DNA of 15,927 nucleotides from assembly GCA_045540635.1 (NCBI GenBank), contig JAZQHO010000056.1, positions 1 to 15,927 on the forward strand, in the 5' to 3' direction. A program made the position numbers and the translations under genes. This DNA comes from Limiplasma sp045540635. GTDB taxonomy: Bacteria > Bacillota > Clostridia > Christensenellales > Aristaeellaceae. Positions 1 to 7,967 of this stretch are shown here, piece by piece. The notes under the pieces are model-generated. The model saw only the letters and a program-made list of their open reading frames with translations. It was not told the DNA's origin and did not search any database. The number at the start of each line of letters is the position of its first letter. The first letter of the stretch is position 1.

Positions 1-2055
1 GCCCGTCTCGCAGGCGGCAACTTTGCCCGCCCTGCCGGTGGCGCAGGCCGTCCGCCCATGGGTGGCCGTGCCAAGCCCGTGGATCTGGCTCCCGCTATGG
101 AAAAGGAGCGTGTGAGCAACTACGATCCCAATAAGAAGAATTACGTGCGCCAGCACGATCCGGAGCGCGTTGCCAAGAACCGCAAGCAGCTGGCTCGAGA
201 GAACTACAACGGCGGCATGGATGACGAAGTGATCCGCGGCGGCCGTCGTGCCCGTGCTACCAAGAAGCCCAGCGCACAGCAGCTGATGGCTCCCATCGTC
301 ATCACCGAAGCCACCATGACAGCCGAGACCATCACCGTTAAGGATCTTACCGAGCGCATCGGTAAGCCCGCCGGTGAGATCCTCAAGAAACTGCTCATGC
401 TGGGTGTGATGGCCAACATCAACAGTGAGCTGGACTTCGATACCGCTTCTCTGGTCTGCAGCGACTTCGGCGTAACGCTGGAGCTGAAGCTGGATAAGAC
501 CGCTGAGGACAATCTGGCCGAGACCGATTTCGAGGATTCGGAAGAAGATTTGCAGCCCCGTCCCCCGGTGGTCACTATCATGGGTCACGTTGACCACGGT
601 AAGACCTCTCTGCTGGACTACATCCGTAATGCCCACGTTACTGCGGGCGAAGCGGGCGGCATCACTCAGCACATCGGTGCTTATACCGTTACCGTCAATG
701 ACCAGATCATTACCTTCCTGGATACCCCCGGACACGAGGCGTTTACCGCTATGCGTAAGCGTGGCGCCCAGTCTACCGACATTGCTGTTCTGGTGGTTGC
801 CGCCGACGACGGCGTAATGCCCCAGACCGTGGAAGCCATCAACCATGCCAAGGCCGCCGAGGTGCCGATCATCGTTGCCATCAATAAGATGGATAAGGAT
901 ACCGCCAACCCCGAGCGCATCAAGCAGGATCTGACCGCTCACGAGCTGGTGCCCGAAGAGTGGGGCGGCGATACCATCATGTGCCCCGTCAGTGCTCATA
1001 CCGGCGAAGGCATCGATAACCTGCTGGAGATGATCCTTCTGCAGGCCGACATGTGCCAGCTGCGTGCCAATCCCAACCGTATGGCCAAGGGTATCATCGT
1101 GGAAGCTAAGCTGGACAAGGCACGCGGCCCTGTTGCCACCGTGCTGCTCCAGAACGGTACCCTCCACGTGGGCGATAACATCGTTGCTGGTCTGGCTGCT
1201 GGCCGTGTGCGTGCCATGGTCAATGACAAGGGCGAGCGTGTTAAGGAAGCCGGCCCCTCCATGCCTGTTGAGATCGCCGGCTTTACCGATGTTCCCAGCG
1301 CCGGTGATGATATGATGGCTGTGGAAGACGATCGTCTGGGCCGTCAGGTAGTCGAGGAACGCCGTAACAAGCTGAAGGCTGCCCGTGTGGCTGCATCCTC
1401 CAAGGTATCTCTGGATAACCTGTTCAGCCGCATGGATCAGAACAAGATGACCACGCTGAACCTCATCGTCAAGGCTGACGTACAGGGCAGTGTGGAGGCT
1501 GTAAAGCAGGCTCTGGAGAAGCTCTCCAACGACGAGGTGCGTGTGCGCGTGCTGCACAGCGCTGTGGGTGCCGTCACCAAGGACGACGTAAACCTTGCTT
1601 CTGCCTTTGATGCCATTATTATCGGCTTCAACATCCGTCCCGACAACACCGCCCGCGAGACCGCCGAGCATGACGGTGTGGATATCCGCCTCTACCGCGT
1701 TATCTATCAGGCCATCGAGGATATCGAGAAGGCCATGAAGGGTCTGCTTGCTCCCGAATACAAGGAGGTTCTGCTGGGCCACGCCGAGGTTCGCAATACC
1801 TTCCGCATCACCGGTGCCGGTACGGTTGCCGGCTGCTATGTGCAGGATGGTAAGCTGCAGCGCAATGCACAGGTTCGTCTCCTCCGCGACAACATCGTTG
1901 TTTTCGAGGGCAAACTGTCGAGCCTCAAGCGCTTTAAGGACGATGCCAAGGAAGTGGCTACCGGCTATGAGTGCGGTGTCAGCTTCGACAGCTTCAACGA
2001 TATCAAGGAAGGCGATATCATTGAATGCTTCATCATGGAGGAAATTGAACGTTAA
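1..2055 (+). CDS. infB: Translation initiation factor IF-2 (5' end outside window)
   Basis: IF-2 is the GTPase that brings initiator fMet-tRNA to the 30S subunit and promotes 50S joining. The reading frame is open to base 1, so the N-terminus lies upstream and the first in-frame ATG (58) is not the true start. About 684 residues are visible. The first stretch is a Gly/Arg/Pro-rich linker typical of IF-2. An IF2_N module (ITVKDLTERIGKP onward) lies at about bases 330-500. The GTPase domain has all motifs: G1 GHVDHGKTS (583 onward), switch GGITQHIG, G3 DTPGHEAF, G4 NKMDK and G5 SAHTGEG. Domains II, III and IV follow, with the expected VKADVQGSVEA segment in domain III and an EGDIIECF ending. 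Its TAA overlaps the rbfA ATG by one base (TAATG), so the two are probably translationally coupled. Identification is secure. Confidence 0.97.
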   Translation, partial: ARLAGGNFARPAGGAGRPPMGGRAKPVDLAPAMEKERVSNYDPNKKNYVRQHDPERVAKNRKQLARENYNGGMDDEVIRGGRRARATKKPSAQQLMAPIVITEATMTAETITVKDLTERIGKPAGEILKKLLMLGVMANINSELDFDTASLVCSDFGVTLELKLDKTAEDNLAETDFEDSEEDLQPRPPVVTIMGHVDHGKTSLLDYIRNAHVTAGEAGGITQHIGAYTVTVNDQIITFLDTPGHEAFTAMRKRGAQSTDIAVLVVAADDGVMPQTVEAINHAKAAEVPIIVAINKMDKDTANPERIKQDLTAHELVPEEWGGDTIMCPVSAHTGEGIDNLLEMILLQADMCQLRANPNRMAKGIIVEAKLDKARGPVATVLLQNGTLHVGDNIVAGLAAGRVRAMVNDKGERVKEAGPSMPVEIAGFTDVPSAGDDMMAVEDDRLGRQVVEERRNKLKAARVAASSKVSLDNLFSRMDQNKMTTLNLIVKADVQGSVEAVKQALEKLSNDEVRVRVLHSAVGAVTKDDVNLASAFDAIIIGFNIRPDNTARETAEHDGVDIRLYRVIYQAIEDIEKAMKGLLAPEYKEVLLGHAEVRNTFRITGAGTVAGCYVQDGKLQRNAQVRLLRDNIVVFEGKLSSLKRFKDDAKEVATGYECGVSFDSFNDIKEGDIIECFIMEEIER

Positions 2056-2429
2056 TGAGCTATCAACGTATTGATCGCATCAGCGAACAGGTGCGCCGCG
2101 AGGTGGATCGGATCATCCGTGAGGATCTTTCCGATCCCCGCGTGCGCGGCACGTTCAGCGTGACCCGTGCTGATGTGACCCGGGATCTCCGCTTTGCGAA
2201 GATCTACGTCAGTGTTCTGGAAGATGATAACCGCGAGCCTATGCTGGCGGCGCTCCGTAAAGCTTCCGGCTTCATCCGCCGGGAACTGGGCCGGAGCATG
2301 ATCATCCGCTATGCACCTGAGCTGATTTTCGAAGCGGATCAGAATATCGCCTATGGTATCCATATCGCATCGATGCTCAGGCAGGTGCAACCGGAGGATG
2401 ATGTAACCAATGATGACGATGACGAATAA
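2055..2429 (+). CDS. rbfA: 30S ribosome-binding factor A
   Basis: RbfA binds pre-30S particles and assists late 16S rRNA 5'-end maturation; it matters most in the cold. The 124-residue product has the usual family length and the hallmark N-terminus RIDRISEQVRREVDRII, then EDLSDPRVRGTFSVT and the KIYVSVL strand of the small KH-like fold. The C-terminal helix region includes RSMIIRYAPELIFEAD. The last dozen residues form an acidic tail (EDDVTNDDDDE). The start ATG overlaps the infB stop by one base, and the 3' end overlaps the next gene by 20 bases. Position directly after infB is the standard bacterial arrangement. Confidence 0.96.
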   Translation: MSYQRIDRISEQVRREVDRIIREDLSDPRVRGTFSVTRADVTRDLRFAKIYVSVLEDDNREPMLAALRKASGFIRRELGRSMIIRYAPELIFEADQNIAYGIHIASMLRQVQPEDDVTNDDDDE

Positions 2430-3405
2430 CAACACCATACAGGCGTTGCAGTCTGCCGTGAATGCGGCGGACTGCATCTTGCTGTTTGCTCATATCGCGC
2501 CCGATGGCGATGCGCTGGGCAGCACCATGGCGCTTTCTCTGATGCTGGAGGGGATGGGGAAGAAAACCCTTCTGGCGCTGGATGGCACGGTGCCGCATCA
2601 GCTGCAGTTTTTGCCCGGTTGGGAGCGCTTTGTGCATCCTGATACGCTCACCTGCCCGGAGAATGCATTAGCCATCGCCGTGGATGTGAGCTGCGTTGAA
2701 CGGCTTGGCTGCTGCGAATCTCTGTACCGCAGTGCTGCAGCCCATGCGGTGATCGACCACCATGGCACCAACGACGGTTTTGGCGAGATCAACTGGATCG
2801 ATGGCAAGGCTCCCGCAGCCGCTGTGCTGATCTACCGCCTGTACCGTGCGCTGGAGAGACCCATCAGCAAGGATGCGGCCCTGTGCCTGTACACCGCCCT
2901 TGCCACCGATACCGGCAACTTCATTTATGACAGTGTAAACGCCGAGTGCTTTGCCATTATGGAAGGCCTGATGGATGCCGGTCTGGAGCTTTCGGAATAC
3001 AGCCGCAGGCTTTTCCGCACCAAGGAGCATACCTTTGTACGCATGCTGGCAGAGACCCTGCCCAGCCTGCGCATTACTGCAGGCGGCGATATTGCCGGTC
3101 TGAAAACCACCATGGAGCAGCTGCGTCGCATCGGTGCCGATCCTCATCACGTGGATGGCGTGATCGATTATGCCATCGATTTGGAAAATGTAAAGATGGC
3201 TTACTATGCCCACGAGAAGCCCGAGGGCGGCATCAAGTTCAGTCTGCGCTCCATTGCCCCCTACCGCATCGATGAGGTGGCAGCCAGCTTTGGTGGCGGC
3301 GGTCATCGTCAGGCATCCGGCTGTAGCATCGATCTGCCTATCGATGAAGCCATAGCCAAGGTGGAAGCAGCCCTTGCCGCTGCTTTGGAAGGACAGAAAG
3401 CATGA
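2410..3405 (+). CDS. nrnA: DHH/DHHA1 phosphoesterase, NrnA-type oligoribonuclease / pAp phosphatase
   Basis: This is a 331-residue DHH-family phosphoesterase. Family members of the NrnA/YtqI type degrade very short RNA oligonucleotides (and some act on cyclic-dinucleotide products) and dephosphorylate 3'-phosphoadenosine 5'-phosphate. The Mn-binding motifs are all visible: HIAPDGDALGS near residue 25, DVSCVERLG, VIDHHGTN (the DHH signature, near residue 115) and ATDTGNF near residue 161. The C-terminal DHHA1 domain carries the substrate-binding GGGGHRQASG (about residues 295-304). ATG 2410 is preferred because GGAGG at 2393-2397 lies 12 bases upstream; ATGs at 2413 and 2419 are alternatives further from it. 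The gene overlaps rbfA by 20 bases and truB by 4. Exact substrate is inferred from family and neighbourhood only. Confidence 0.93.
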   Translation: MMTMTNNNTIQALQSAVNAADCILLFAHIAPDGDALGSTMALSLMLEGMGKKTLLALDGTVPHQLQFLPGWERFVHPDTLTCPENALAIAVDVSCVERLGCCESLYRSAAAHAVIDHHGTNDGFGEINWIDGKAPAAAVLIYRLYRALERPISKDAALCLYTALATDTGNFIYDSVNAECFAIMEGLMDAGLELSEYSRRLFRTKEHTFVRMLAETLPSLRITAGGDIAGLKTTMEQLRRIGADPHHVDGVIDYAIDLENVKMAYYAHEKPEGGIKFSLRSIAPYRIDEVAASFGGGGHRQASGCSIDLPIDEAIAKVEAALAAALEGQKA

Positions 3406-4319
3406 TGATGGAAAAAAAGCCGCTCTGTGGTTTTTTGAACGTACTCAAGCCGCCGGGAATGTCCTCGGCGGCTGTTGTTGGTCTGGTTCGCCGCTTGCTG
3501 GACGGTGAGAAGGTCGGCCATGCCGGTACACTGGATCCTGAAGCGGCAGGCGTGTTGCCTCTGATGGTGGGCAAGGCAGCAAGGCTTTTTGACTATATGC
3601 AGGACAAAGAAAAAGCCTATGTGGCGGAGATCGCCTTCGGCGCTGCCACCGATACGCAGGATGCGCAGGGCGAAGTGCTGGAAACAGGGGAGTGCTATCC
3701 CGATGAAGCCACGCTCCGGAAAGCACTCAAAGCCTTCGAAGGCGAACAGCTGCAAACGCCGCCCATGTTCAGTGCACTCAAAAAGGATGGACAGTGTCTC
3801 TATCAGCTGGCACGCAAGGGGCAAATCGTAGAGATACCCAAACGGCAGGTAACAGTGCACAGCCTCACCCTCAACAGCATGACGGAAAACCACGGCGCTT
3901 TGGTGGCGGTACGCTGCTCGAAGGGCTTTTATGTGCGCACACTCTGTCAGGATATCGGAACAGCAGTAGGTTGCCCGGCGCATATGCGCTTTTTGCTGCG
4001 CACCCTCAGCGGCGTTTTCACCCTTGAGAGCGCCATGACGCTGGAACAGCTTCAAAACGCCAAGGAAAATGGCACACTTCGGGATATGCTCCTGCCGGTG
4101 GAAGCAGCGCTGGGGCATTTGCCGGTATGCGATCTGCCTGCCGGGCTTGAAAAGCCCCTTCGAAACGGCGGACGTTTGCCATGGGCACGCTTTACCGCAC
4201 TCCACGGAACAGCGGCAGAGGATGGGAGACCCGCATGCATCCGCATGGATGGCAGGGTACAGGCCATCGTTGAGAAGCATAACGATCAGGTCAAAGCACG
4301 TACTTGGCTCGGTGACTGA
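3402..4319 (+). CDS. truB: tRNA pseudouridine(55) synthase
   Basis: TruB makes pseudouridine 55 in the T-loop of tRNAs. The 305-residue protein begins with the family motif GFLNVLKPPGMSS. It contains the catalytic motif HAGTLDPEAAGVLP, with D45 as the catalytic aspartate, and downstream the KAYVAEI strand, the PPMFSALKKDG segment and GFYVRTLCQDIG. A C-terminal extension with a PUA-like ending (RPACIRMDGRVQAIVEK) completes the usual length. The start ATG overlaps the nrnA stop (ATGA, 3402-3405), and a GGAAGGA element lies just upstream inside nrnA. TruB next to RbfA and RibF is the standard arrangement in Firmicutes. Confidence 0.96.
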   Translation: MMMEKKPLCGFLNVLKPPGMSSAAVVGLVRRLLDGEKVGHAGTLDPEAAGVLPLMVGKAARLFDYMQDKEKAYVAEIAFGAATDTQDAQGEVLETGECYPDEATLRKALKAFEGEQLQTPPMFSALKKDGQCLYQLARKGQIVEIPKRQVTVHSLTLNSMTENHGALVAVRCSKGFYVRTLCQDIGTAVGCPAHMRFLLRTLSGVFTLESAMTLEQLQNAKENGTLRDMLLPVEAALGHLPVCDLPAGLEKPLRNGGRLPWARFTALHGTAAEDGRPACIRMDGRVQAIVEKHNDQVKARTWLGD

Positions 4320-4344
4320 CCGGGCTTCGCAAGGGGGGACAGGA

Positions 4345-5133
4345 ATGCAGATCATTACAGATGGCAGAGCTGCAGCAGAAAAAGCGGTGTTGGCGCTGGG
4401 CATGTTCGATGGCGTACACATCGGTCACAAGGTGCTTCTGCAACGGGCAAAAGTGCTTGCAAAGCGTAGCCATGCGCCGTTGGTGGTCTGTACCTTTACC
4501 GGCCATCCGCTGGAGCAGATCGCTCCGGAACGCTGCCCGCCTTCGCTGACCACATTTGATGAGCGTGCTGCCCTGCTGGAGGCAGCGGGTGCCGACATTC
4601 TGTTTGCTTCGCCATTTACCGAAGAGATGCGGCAGATGCCCCCGGAGGTTTATGTCGGCGAACTGGTGCGCCGTTTCCATCCGGTGGATGTTGTTTGCGG
4701 CTACAACCATACCTTCGGCAAGGGCGGCAGCGGAACTTCCGCTTTTCTGGCAGCACTTGGTGATGCGCTCGGCTTCCGTACCGAGGTGGTGCCGCAGGTG
4801 ACGCTGGATGGGGCAGAGGTAAGCTCCAGCTCCATCCGCTCTGCGCTGGCAAGCGGTGCCGTTGCCAAAGCAGCCAGACTGCTGGGGCGTCCCTACAGCT
4901 TTAAGGGTACAGTAGCTGTGCCGCAGGCGGGATATGCTGTATTTGAAGCCGAATCCTCCCGCAAGCAGCTTCTGCCCGACAGCCACTGTCGCTGTTTGCT
5001 TTCTGCACCGGGCAAAGGTACGATCCCCTGTGTTGCTCACATCCGGCATGGAGCAACATGGCGGCTGGAGAGCCATACGGCCCTACAGGCAGGCATGGCA
5101 CAGCTGGCGATCCTTGCCTGTAATAAGGAGTAA
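4345..5133 (+). CDS. ribF: RibF-family FAD synthetase with a shortened, motif-poor riboflavin-kinase region
   Basis: RibF normally has an N-terminal FMN adenylyltransferase (FAD synthetase) domain and a C-terminal riboflavin kinase domain, about 305-315 residues in total. Here the protein is 262 residues. The nucleotidyltransferase half is intact: GMFDGVHIGH at residues 19-28, GYNHTFGKGGSGT at 119-131 and VSSSSIRSAL at 159-168. After GRPYSFKGTV (181-190), where the kinase barrel should begin, the GFPTAN-type nucleotide/Mg-binding loop is absent. Only about 75 residues remain, with faint resemblance to the barrel (PCVAHIRHG, LESHT). I see no frameshift explaining this. It is probably an FAD synthetase, with riboflavin kinase activity uncertain. 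Start 4345 is chosen for the GGGGGGACAGGA ribosome site just upstream and for the family N-terminus, 25 bases after truB. Confidence 0.88.
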   Translation: MQIITDGRAAAEKAVLALGMFDGVHIGHKVLLQRAKVLAKRSHAPLVVCTFTGHPLEQIAPERCPPSLTTFDERAALLEAAGADILFASPFTEEMRQMPPEVYVGELVRRFHPVDVVCGYNHTFGKGGSGTSAFLAALGDALGFRTEVVPQVTLDGAEVSSSSIRSALASGAVAKAARLLGRPYSFKGTVAVPQAGYAVFEAESSRKQLLPDSHCRCLLSAPGKGTIPCVAHIRHGATWRLESHTALQAGMAQLAILACNKE

Positions 5134-5197
5134 ATGATCCCAAGGCAGCATGCACACATTGTTTTGCGATCGGGAAGAAGAAAAATTTGAAAAACCG

Positions 5198-5226
5198 TTT
5201 ACAAATACGGGGGCTCGTGCTACAAT
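5198..5226 (+). promoter_or_regulatory. Sigma-A promoter for rpsO (and possibly pnp)
   Basis: TTTACA (5198-5203) and TACAAT (5221-5226) are separated by exactly 17 bases and lie in a locally AT-rich stretch. Each hexamer is one base from consensus. Transcription would start near 5233, about 123 bases before the rpsO ATG. No terminator was seen between ribF and this promoter, so upstream read-through is also possible. Confidence 0.8.
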
Positions 5227-5232
5227 AGCAAA

Positions 5233-5355
5233 GTGTGCGTAAGCATGCAAAGGAGAACCGCATCCGCAGCTGTCCGAGAGCCAACGGCAAGCTATGAATG
5301 CGGCGATTACCAACGGTACGGCACAGCCGTAACCAATCAAAGGAGGCAACCCCAA
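5233..5355 (+). promoter_or_regulatory. Structured 5' leader of rpsO, candidate S15 autoregulatory element
   Basis: The predicted leader contains three foldable elements. First is a stem 5233-5238/5243-5248 closed by a GUAA tetraloop. Second is an interrupted hairpin, 5259-5263/5298-5302 plus 5268-5270/5291-5293, with inner pairs 5271-5276/5285-5289. Third is a hairpin just before the ribosome site: 5305-5308/5335-5338, 5315-5317/5332-5334 and 5318-5322/5326-5330, with loop ACA. The Shine-Dalgarno AGGAGG (5341-5346) begins two bases after the last stem. S15 represses its own translation through mRNA leader structures in several bacterial groups, with different folds in each. The role here is inferred from position and foldability. 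I folded it by eye and did not match it to a known S15 leader class. Confidence 0.5.
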
Positions 5356-5610
5356 ATGGAAAAGTGCGAGATCATCAAGACTTATGCCCGCCACGAAGGC
5401 GACACCGGTTCCCCTGAGGTTCAGATCGCTCTGCTCACCCAGCGCATCAACCACCTCAACGAGCATCTCAAGATCAACAAGAAGGACCATCACAGCCGTC
5501 GCGGCCTGCTGCTCATGGTTGGTAAGCGCCGTGGTCTGCTGGATTACCTCAAGAAGACCGACATCGAGGGCTATCGTAACCTGATCGCTCAGCTGGGTCT
5601 CAGAAAGTAA
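5356..5610 (+). CDS. rpsO: 30S ribosomal protein S15
   Basis: S15 binds the central domain of 16S rRNA early in 30S assembly and contributes to an intersubunit bridge. The 84-residue product carries the family core: HEGDTGSPEVQIALLTQRI, then KKDHHSRRGLLLMVGKRR and the ending LIAQLGLRK. It is about five residues shorter at the N-terminus than the 89-residue Bacillus protein. The start ATG has AGGAGG at a spacing of nine bases. In-frame GTG 5233 and ATG 5245 upstream would add residues that do not belong to the family. The gene is followed by an intrinsic terminator and then pnp, the widely conserved rpsO-pnp pair. Confidence 0.97.
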   Translation: MEKCEIIKTYARHEGDTGSPEVQIALLTQRINHLNEHLKINKKDHHSRRGLLLMVGKRRGLLDYLKKTDIEGYRNLIAQLGLRK

Positions 5611-5618
5611 TTGAGAAT

Positions 5619-5663
5619 GGCCGCGCCGATGCGGGTACACCCACTGAGGCGCGGCCTTTTCTT
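5619..5663 (+). terminator. Intrinsic terminator after rpsO
   Basis: GGCCGCGCC (5619-5627) pairs perfectly with GGCGCGGCC (5648-5656). An inner GGG/CCC pair (5633-5635/5640-5642) folds the loop, and TTTTCTT (5657-5663) follows. It lies nine bases after the rpsO stop. Partial read-through would feed pnp, as in other rpsO-pnp operons. Confidence 0.85.
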
Positions 5664-5666
5664 GAG

Positions 5667-5746
5667 CATATGCGCAAGGTGTGCGCATATGTGGACAAGC
5701 CGCTTTTGCGGCAGAGGAGTTGCGGCAGGCATGTGGCCTGTCTGCA
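5667..5746 (+). promoter_or_regulatory. Hairpin-rich 5' leader of pnp
   Basis: Three consecutive hairpins lie between the rpsO terminator and the pnp ribosome site. The first is a perfect 10-bp inverted repeat, CATATGCGCA (5667-5676) and TGCGCATATG (5682-5691), with a 5-base loop. The second is GCCGC-TTTT-GCGGC (5699-5712). The third is a roughly 10-bp stem (5721-5730/5736-5746) with a bulged U at 5741. In Escherichia coli, pnp controls its own message through an RNase III-processed leader hairpin. A comparable role here is inference. I found no convincing separate pnp promoter. Confidence 0.5.
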
Positions 5747-5767
5747 TGGAAGAAGAAGGAGAAGGAA

Positions 5768-7945
5768 ATGGATTACAAGGTTTTTTCCACTGAGCTGGCT
5801 GGTCGCCCGCTCTCTATCGAATTTGGCAAGTATGCGCAGCAGGCGAATGGCTCCGCTTTCGTGCGCTACGGCGATACCGTTGTGATGGTAAACGCCACCA
5901 TGAGCGAAAAGGCCCGCGAAGGCGTGGATTTCTTCCCCCTGAGCGTGGACTTCGAAGAAAAGCAGTACTCCGTGGGCAAGATCCCCGGCGGATTTATCAA
6001 GCGTGAAGGCCGCCCCACCGAGAAGGCCACCCTCACTTGCCGCCTGATCGACCGCCCCCTGCGTCCCCTGTTCCCCAAGGGCATGCGCAACGACGTACAG
6101 GTCGTAGCTACCTGCCTGAGCGTGGATAAGGATATTCCCCCGGAAATCCCTGCCATGATCGGTTCCTCCGCTGCTCTCAGCATCAGCGATATTCCGTGGG
6201 GCGGCCCCACCGGCACCGTTGTGGTGGGCTGCATCGATGGCGAGTTCGTCATCAACCCCACCGAGGAACAGCGCCAGAAGTCCAGCATGCACCTTACCGT
6301 CAGCGGTACCGCCGACGCAGTGCTGATGGTCGAAGCCGGCGCCAATGAGGTCTCTGAGGAGACCATGCTCAGCGCCATCCTGTATGGCCATGAGGAAATC
6401 AAGAAGATCGTTGCTTTCATCGAGCAGATCAAGGCCGAGATCGGCAAGGAAAAGGCCGAGGTTCAGCTGGTTACTACCGGCGACGATGTAAAGGCCGCTG
6501 TTCGTGAGTTCGCATATGATAAGTGCTGCTGGGTGTTCGAGACCCCCGACCGTCACGAGCGCAAGGAACGCGAGGATCAGGTTCAGGCCGAGTGCAACGA
6601 ACATTTTGCCGAGCAGTTCGAAGGCCGCATGAGCGAGGTCGCCGATGCGATCTATTACCTGAAGAAGGAGATCATGCGCAAGAAGATCCTTGAGCAGGGC
6701 ATCCGTCCCGATGGCCGCGGCCTGACCGATGTTCGCCCCATTTGGTGCGAAGTTGGCGTTCTGCCCCGCACCCACGGTAGCGCCATCTTTACCCGTGGCG
6801 AGACTCAGGCTCTTACCGTTACTACCCTCGGCTCCATGAGCGATGTGCAGATCCTTGACGGTCTGGGCACCGAGGATAGCAAGCGCTACATCCACCACTA
6901 TAACATGCCCCCCTATGCCACCGGCGAGGCTGGTCGCATGAAGAGCCCCGGCCGCCGCGAGATCGGTCACGGCGCTCTGGCAGAGCGTGCTCTGCTGCCC
7001 GTGGTTCCCGGCGAGGATGAGTTCCCCTACGCACTGCGTCTGGTCAGCGAGATCCTGTCCTCCAACGGCTCCAGCTCCATGGCTTCCGTTTGCGGCAGCA
7101 CGCTGAGCCTGATGGATGCCGGTGTGCCGATCAAGGCTCCCGTTGCCGGCGTTGCCATGGGTCTGATCAAGGATGCCGAAAGCGGCAATGTTGCCGTTCT
7201 CACCGACATTCAGGGTCTGGAAGACTTCCTTGGCGATATGGACTTTAAGGTTGCCGGTACCGTAAAGGGCATCACCGCAATCCAGATGGATATCAAGATC
7301 GCCGGTATCGACCGCAACATTCTGGAGAAGGCTCTGGGTCAGGCACTGCAGGGTCGTCTGTATATCCTCAAGATCATGCTGGATACTCTCGGCCAGCCCC
7401 GCGAGCATCTGAGCAAGTACGCTCCCAAGATCATCCGCTTCACCATCAATCCCGAGAAGATCCGCGAGGTTATTGGACCCGGCGGAAAGATGATCAACAA
7501 GATCATTGCCGAGACCGGCGTGAAGATCGACATCGAAGACGATGGCCGCGTCTACATCGCCACCCCCGACGAAGCTGCCGCCACCAAGGCCCGCCGCATC
7601 ATCGAGGGCATTGCCAAGGATGTGGAAGTAGGCGATGTATATCTGGGCAAGGTTGTGCGCATCATGAACTTTGGTGCCTTCATCGAGCTTACTCCCGGCA
7701 AGGACGGCATGCTGCACATCAGCAAGATGGCCGACCACCGTGTGGAGAAGGTGGAAGATGTGATGAACATCGGCGATGAGATCGAAGTTAAGGTCAACGA
7801 GATCGACTCTCAGGGCCGCGTCAATCTGATCCGCAACGACATCACCTATCCCGCTGCCTCTGAGGGCAACCGCAACGGTGGCGAACGCCGCAGCCGTCCT
7901 CCCCGTCGGGATGGTCGTCCCTTCGGCGGTAACGACCGCACCTGA
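5768..7945 (+). CDS. pnp: Polyribonucleotide nucleotidyltransferase (PNPase)
   Basis: PNPase is a trimeric 3'-5' phosphorolytic exoribonuclease central to mRNA decay. The 725-residue protein has the expected architecture. The first RNase PH domain includes DFFPLSVDFEEKQYSVGKIPGG and the RLIDRPLRPLFPKG segment. A helical linker follows. The second RNase PH domain begins near residue 307 (GIRPDGRGLTDVRPI) and includes GVAMGLIKD and TDIQGLEDFLGDMDFKVAG, with metal-binding aspartates near residues 478-495. A KH domain lies near 558-615 (VIGPGGKMINKI), and an S1 domain near 619-690 (FGAFIELTPGKDGMLHIS). The tail is basic (RRSRPPRRDGRP). ATG 5768 is chosen because AAGGAG lies six bases upstream and MDYKVFSTELAGR fits the family start. 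An in-frame GTG at 5681 sits inside the leader hairpins and is rejected. Confidence 0.98.
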   Translation: MDYKVFSTELAGRPLSIEFGKYAQQANGSAFVRYGDTVVMVNATMSEKAREGVDFFPLSVDFEEKQYSVGKIPGGFIKREGRPTEKATLTCRLIDRPLRPLFPKGMRNDVQVVATCLSVDKDIPPEIPAMIGSSAALSISDIPWGGPTGTVVVGCIDGEFVINPTEEQRQKSSMHLTVSGTADAVLMVEAGANEVSEETMLSAILYGHEEIKKIVAFIEQIKAEIGKEKAEVQLVTTGDDVKAAVREFAYDKCCWVFETPDRHERKEREDQVQAECNEHFAEQFEGRMSEVADAIYYLKKEIMRKKILEQGIRPDGRGLTDVRPIWCEVGVLPRTHGSAIFTRGETQALTVTTLGSMSDVQILDGLGTEDSKRYIHHYNMPPYATGEAGRMKSPGRREIGHGALAERALLPVVPGEDEFPYALRLVSEILSSNGSSSMASVCGSTLSLMDAGVPIKAPVAGVAMGLIKDAESGNVAVLTDIQGLEDFLGDMDFKVAGTVKGITAIQMDIKIAGIDRNILEKALGQALQGRLYILKIMLDTLGQPREHLSKYAPKIIRFTINPEKIREVIGPGGKMINKIIAETGVKIDIEDDGRVYIATPDEAAATKARRIIEGIAKDVEVGDVYLGKVVRIMNFGAFIELTPGKDGMLHISKMADHRVEKVEDVMNIGDEIEVKVNEIDSQGRVNLIRNDITYPAASEGNRNGGERRSRPPRRDGRPFGGNDRT

Positions 7946-7967
7946 TCGGTAACAATCAAGAAGCCAT

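Noticed and set aside
3309..4421. Antisense open frame of about 370 codons opposite truB
   Set aside because: Shadow of truB and the ribF start; no domain, no good ribosome site, Cys/His/Arg-rich composition typical of wrong-strand translation.
5134..5197. Terminator after ribF
   Set aside because: Only a weak TCCC/GGGA pairing and no T-tract; ribF transcripts may run into rpsO.
5233..5355. N-terminal extension of S15 from GTG 5233 or ATG 5245
   Set aside because: The extension has no counterpart in S15 and overlaps the folded leader; AGGAGG at 5341 clearly serves ATG 5356.
5681..5767. Upstream GTG start for pnp
   Set aside because: It would translate the leader hairpins and give a non-family N-terminus; AAGGAG before ATG 5768 and MDYKVFSTELAGR fit PNPase.
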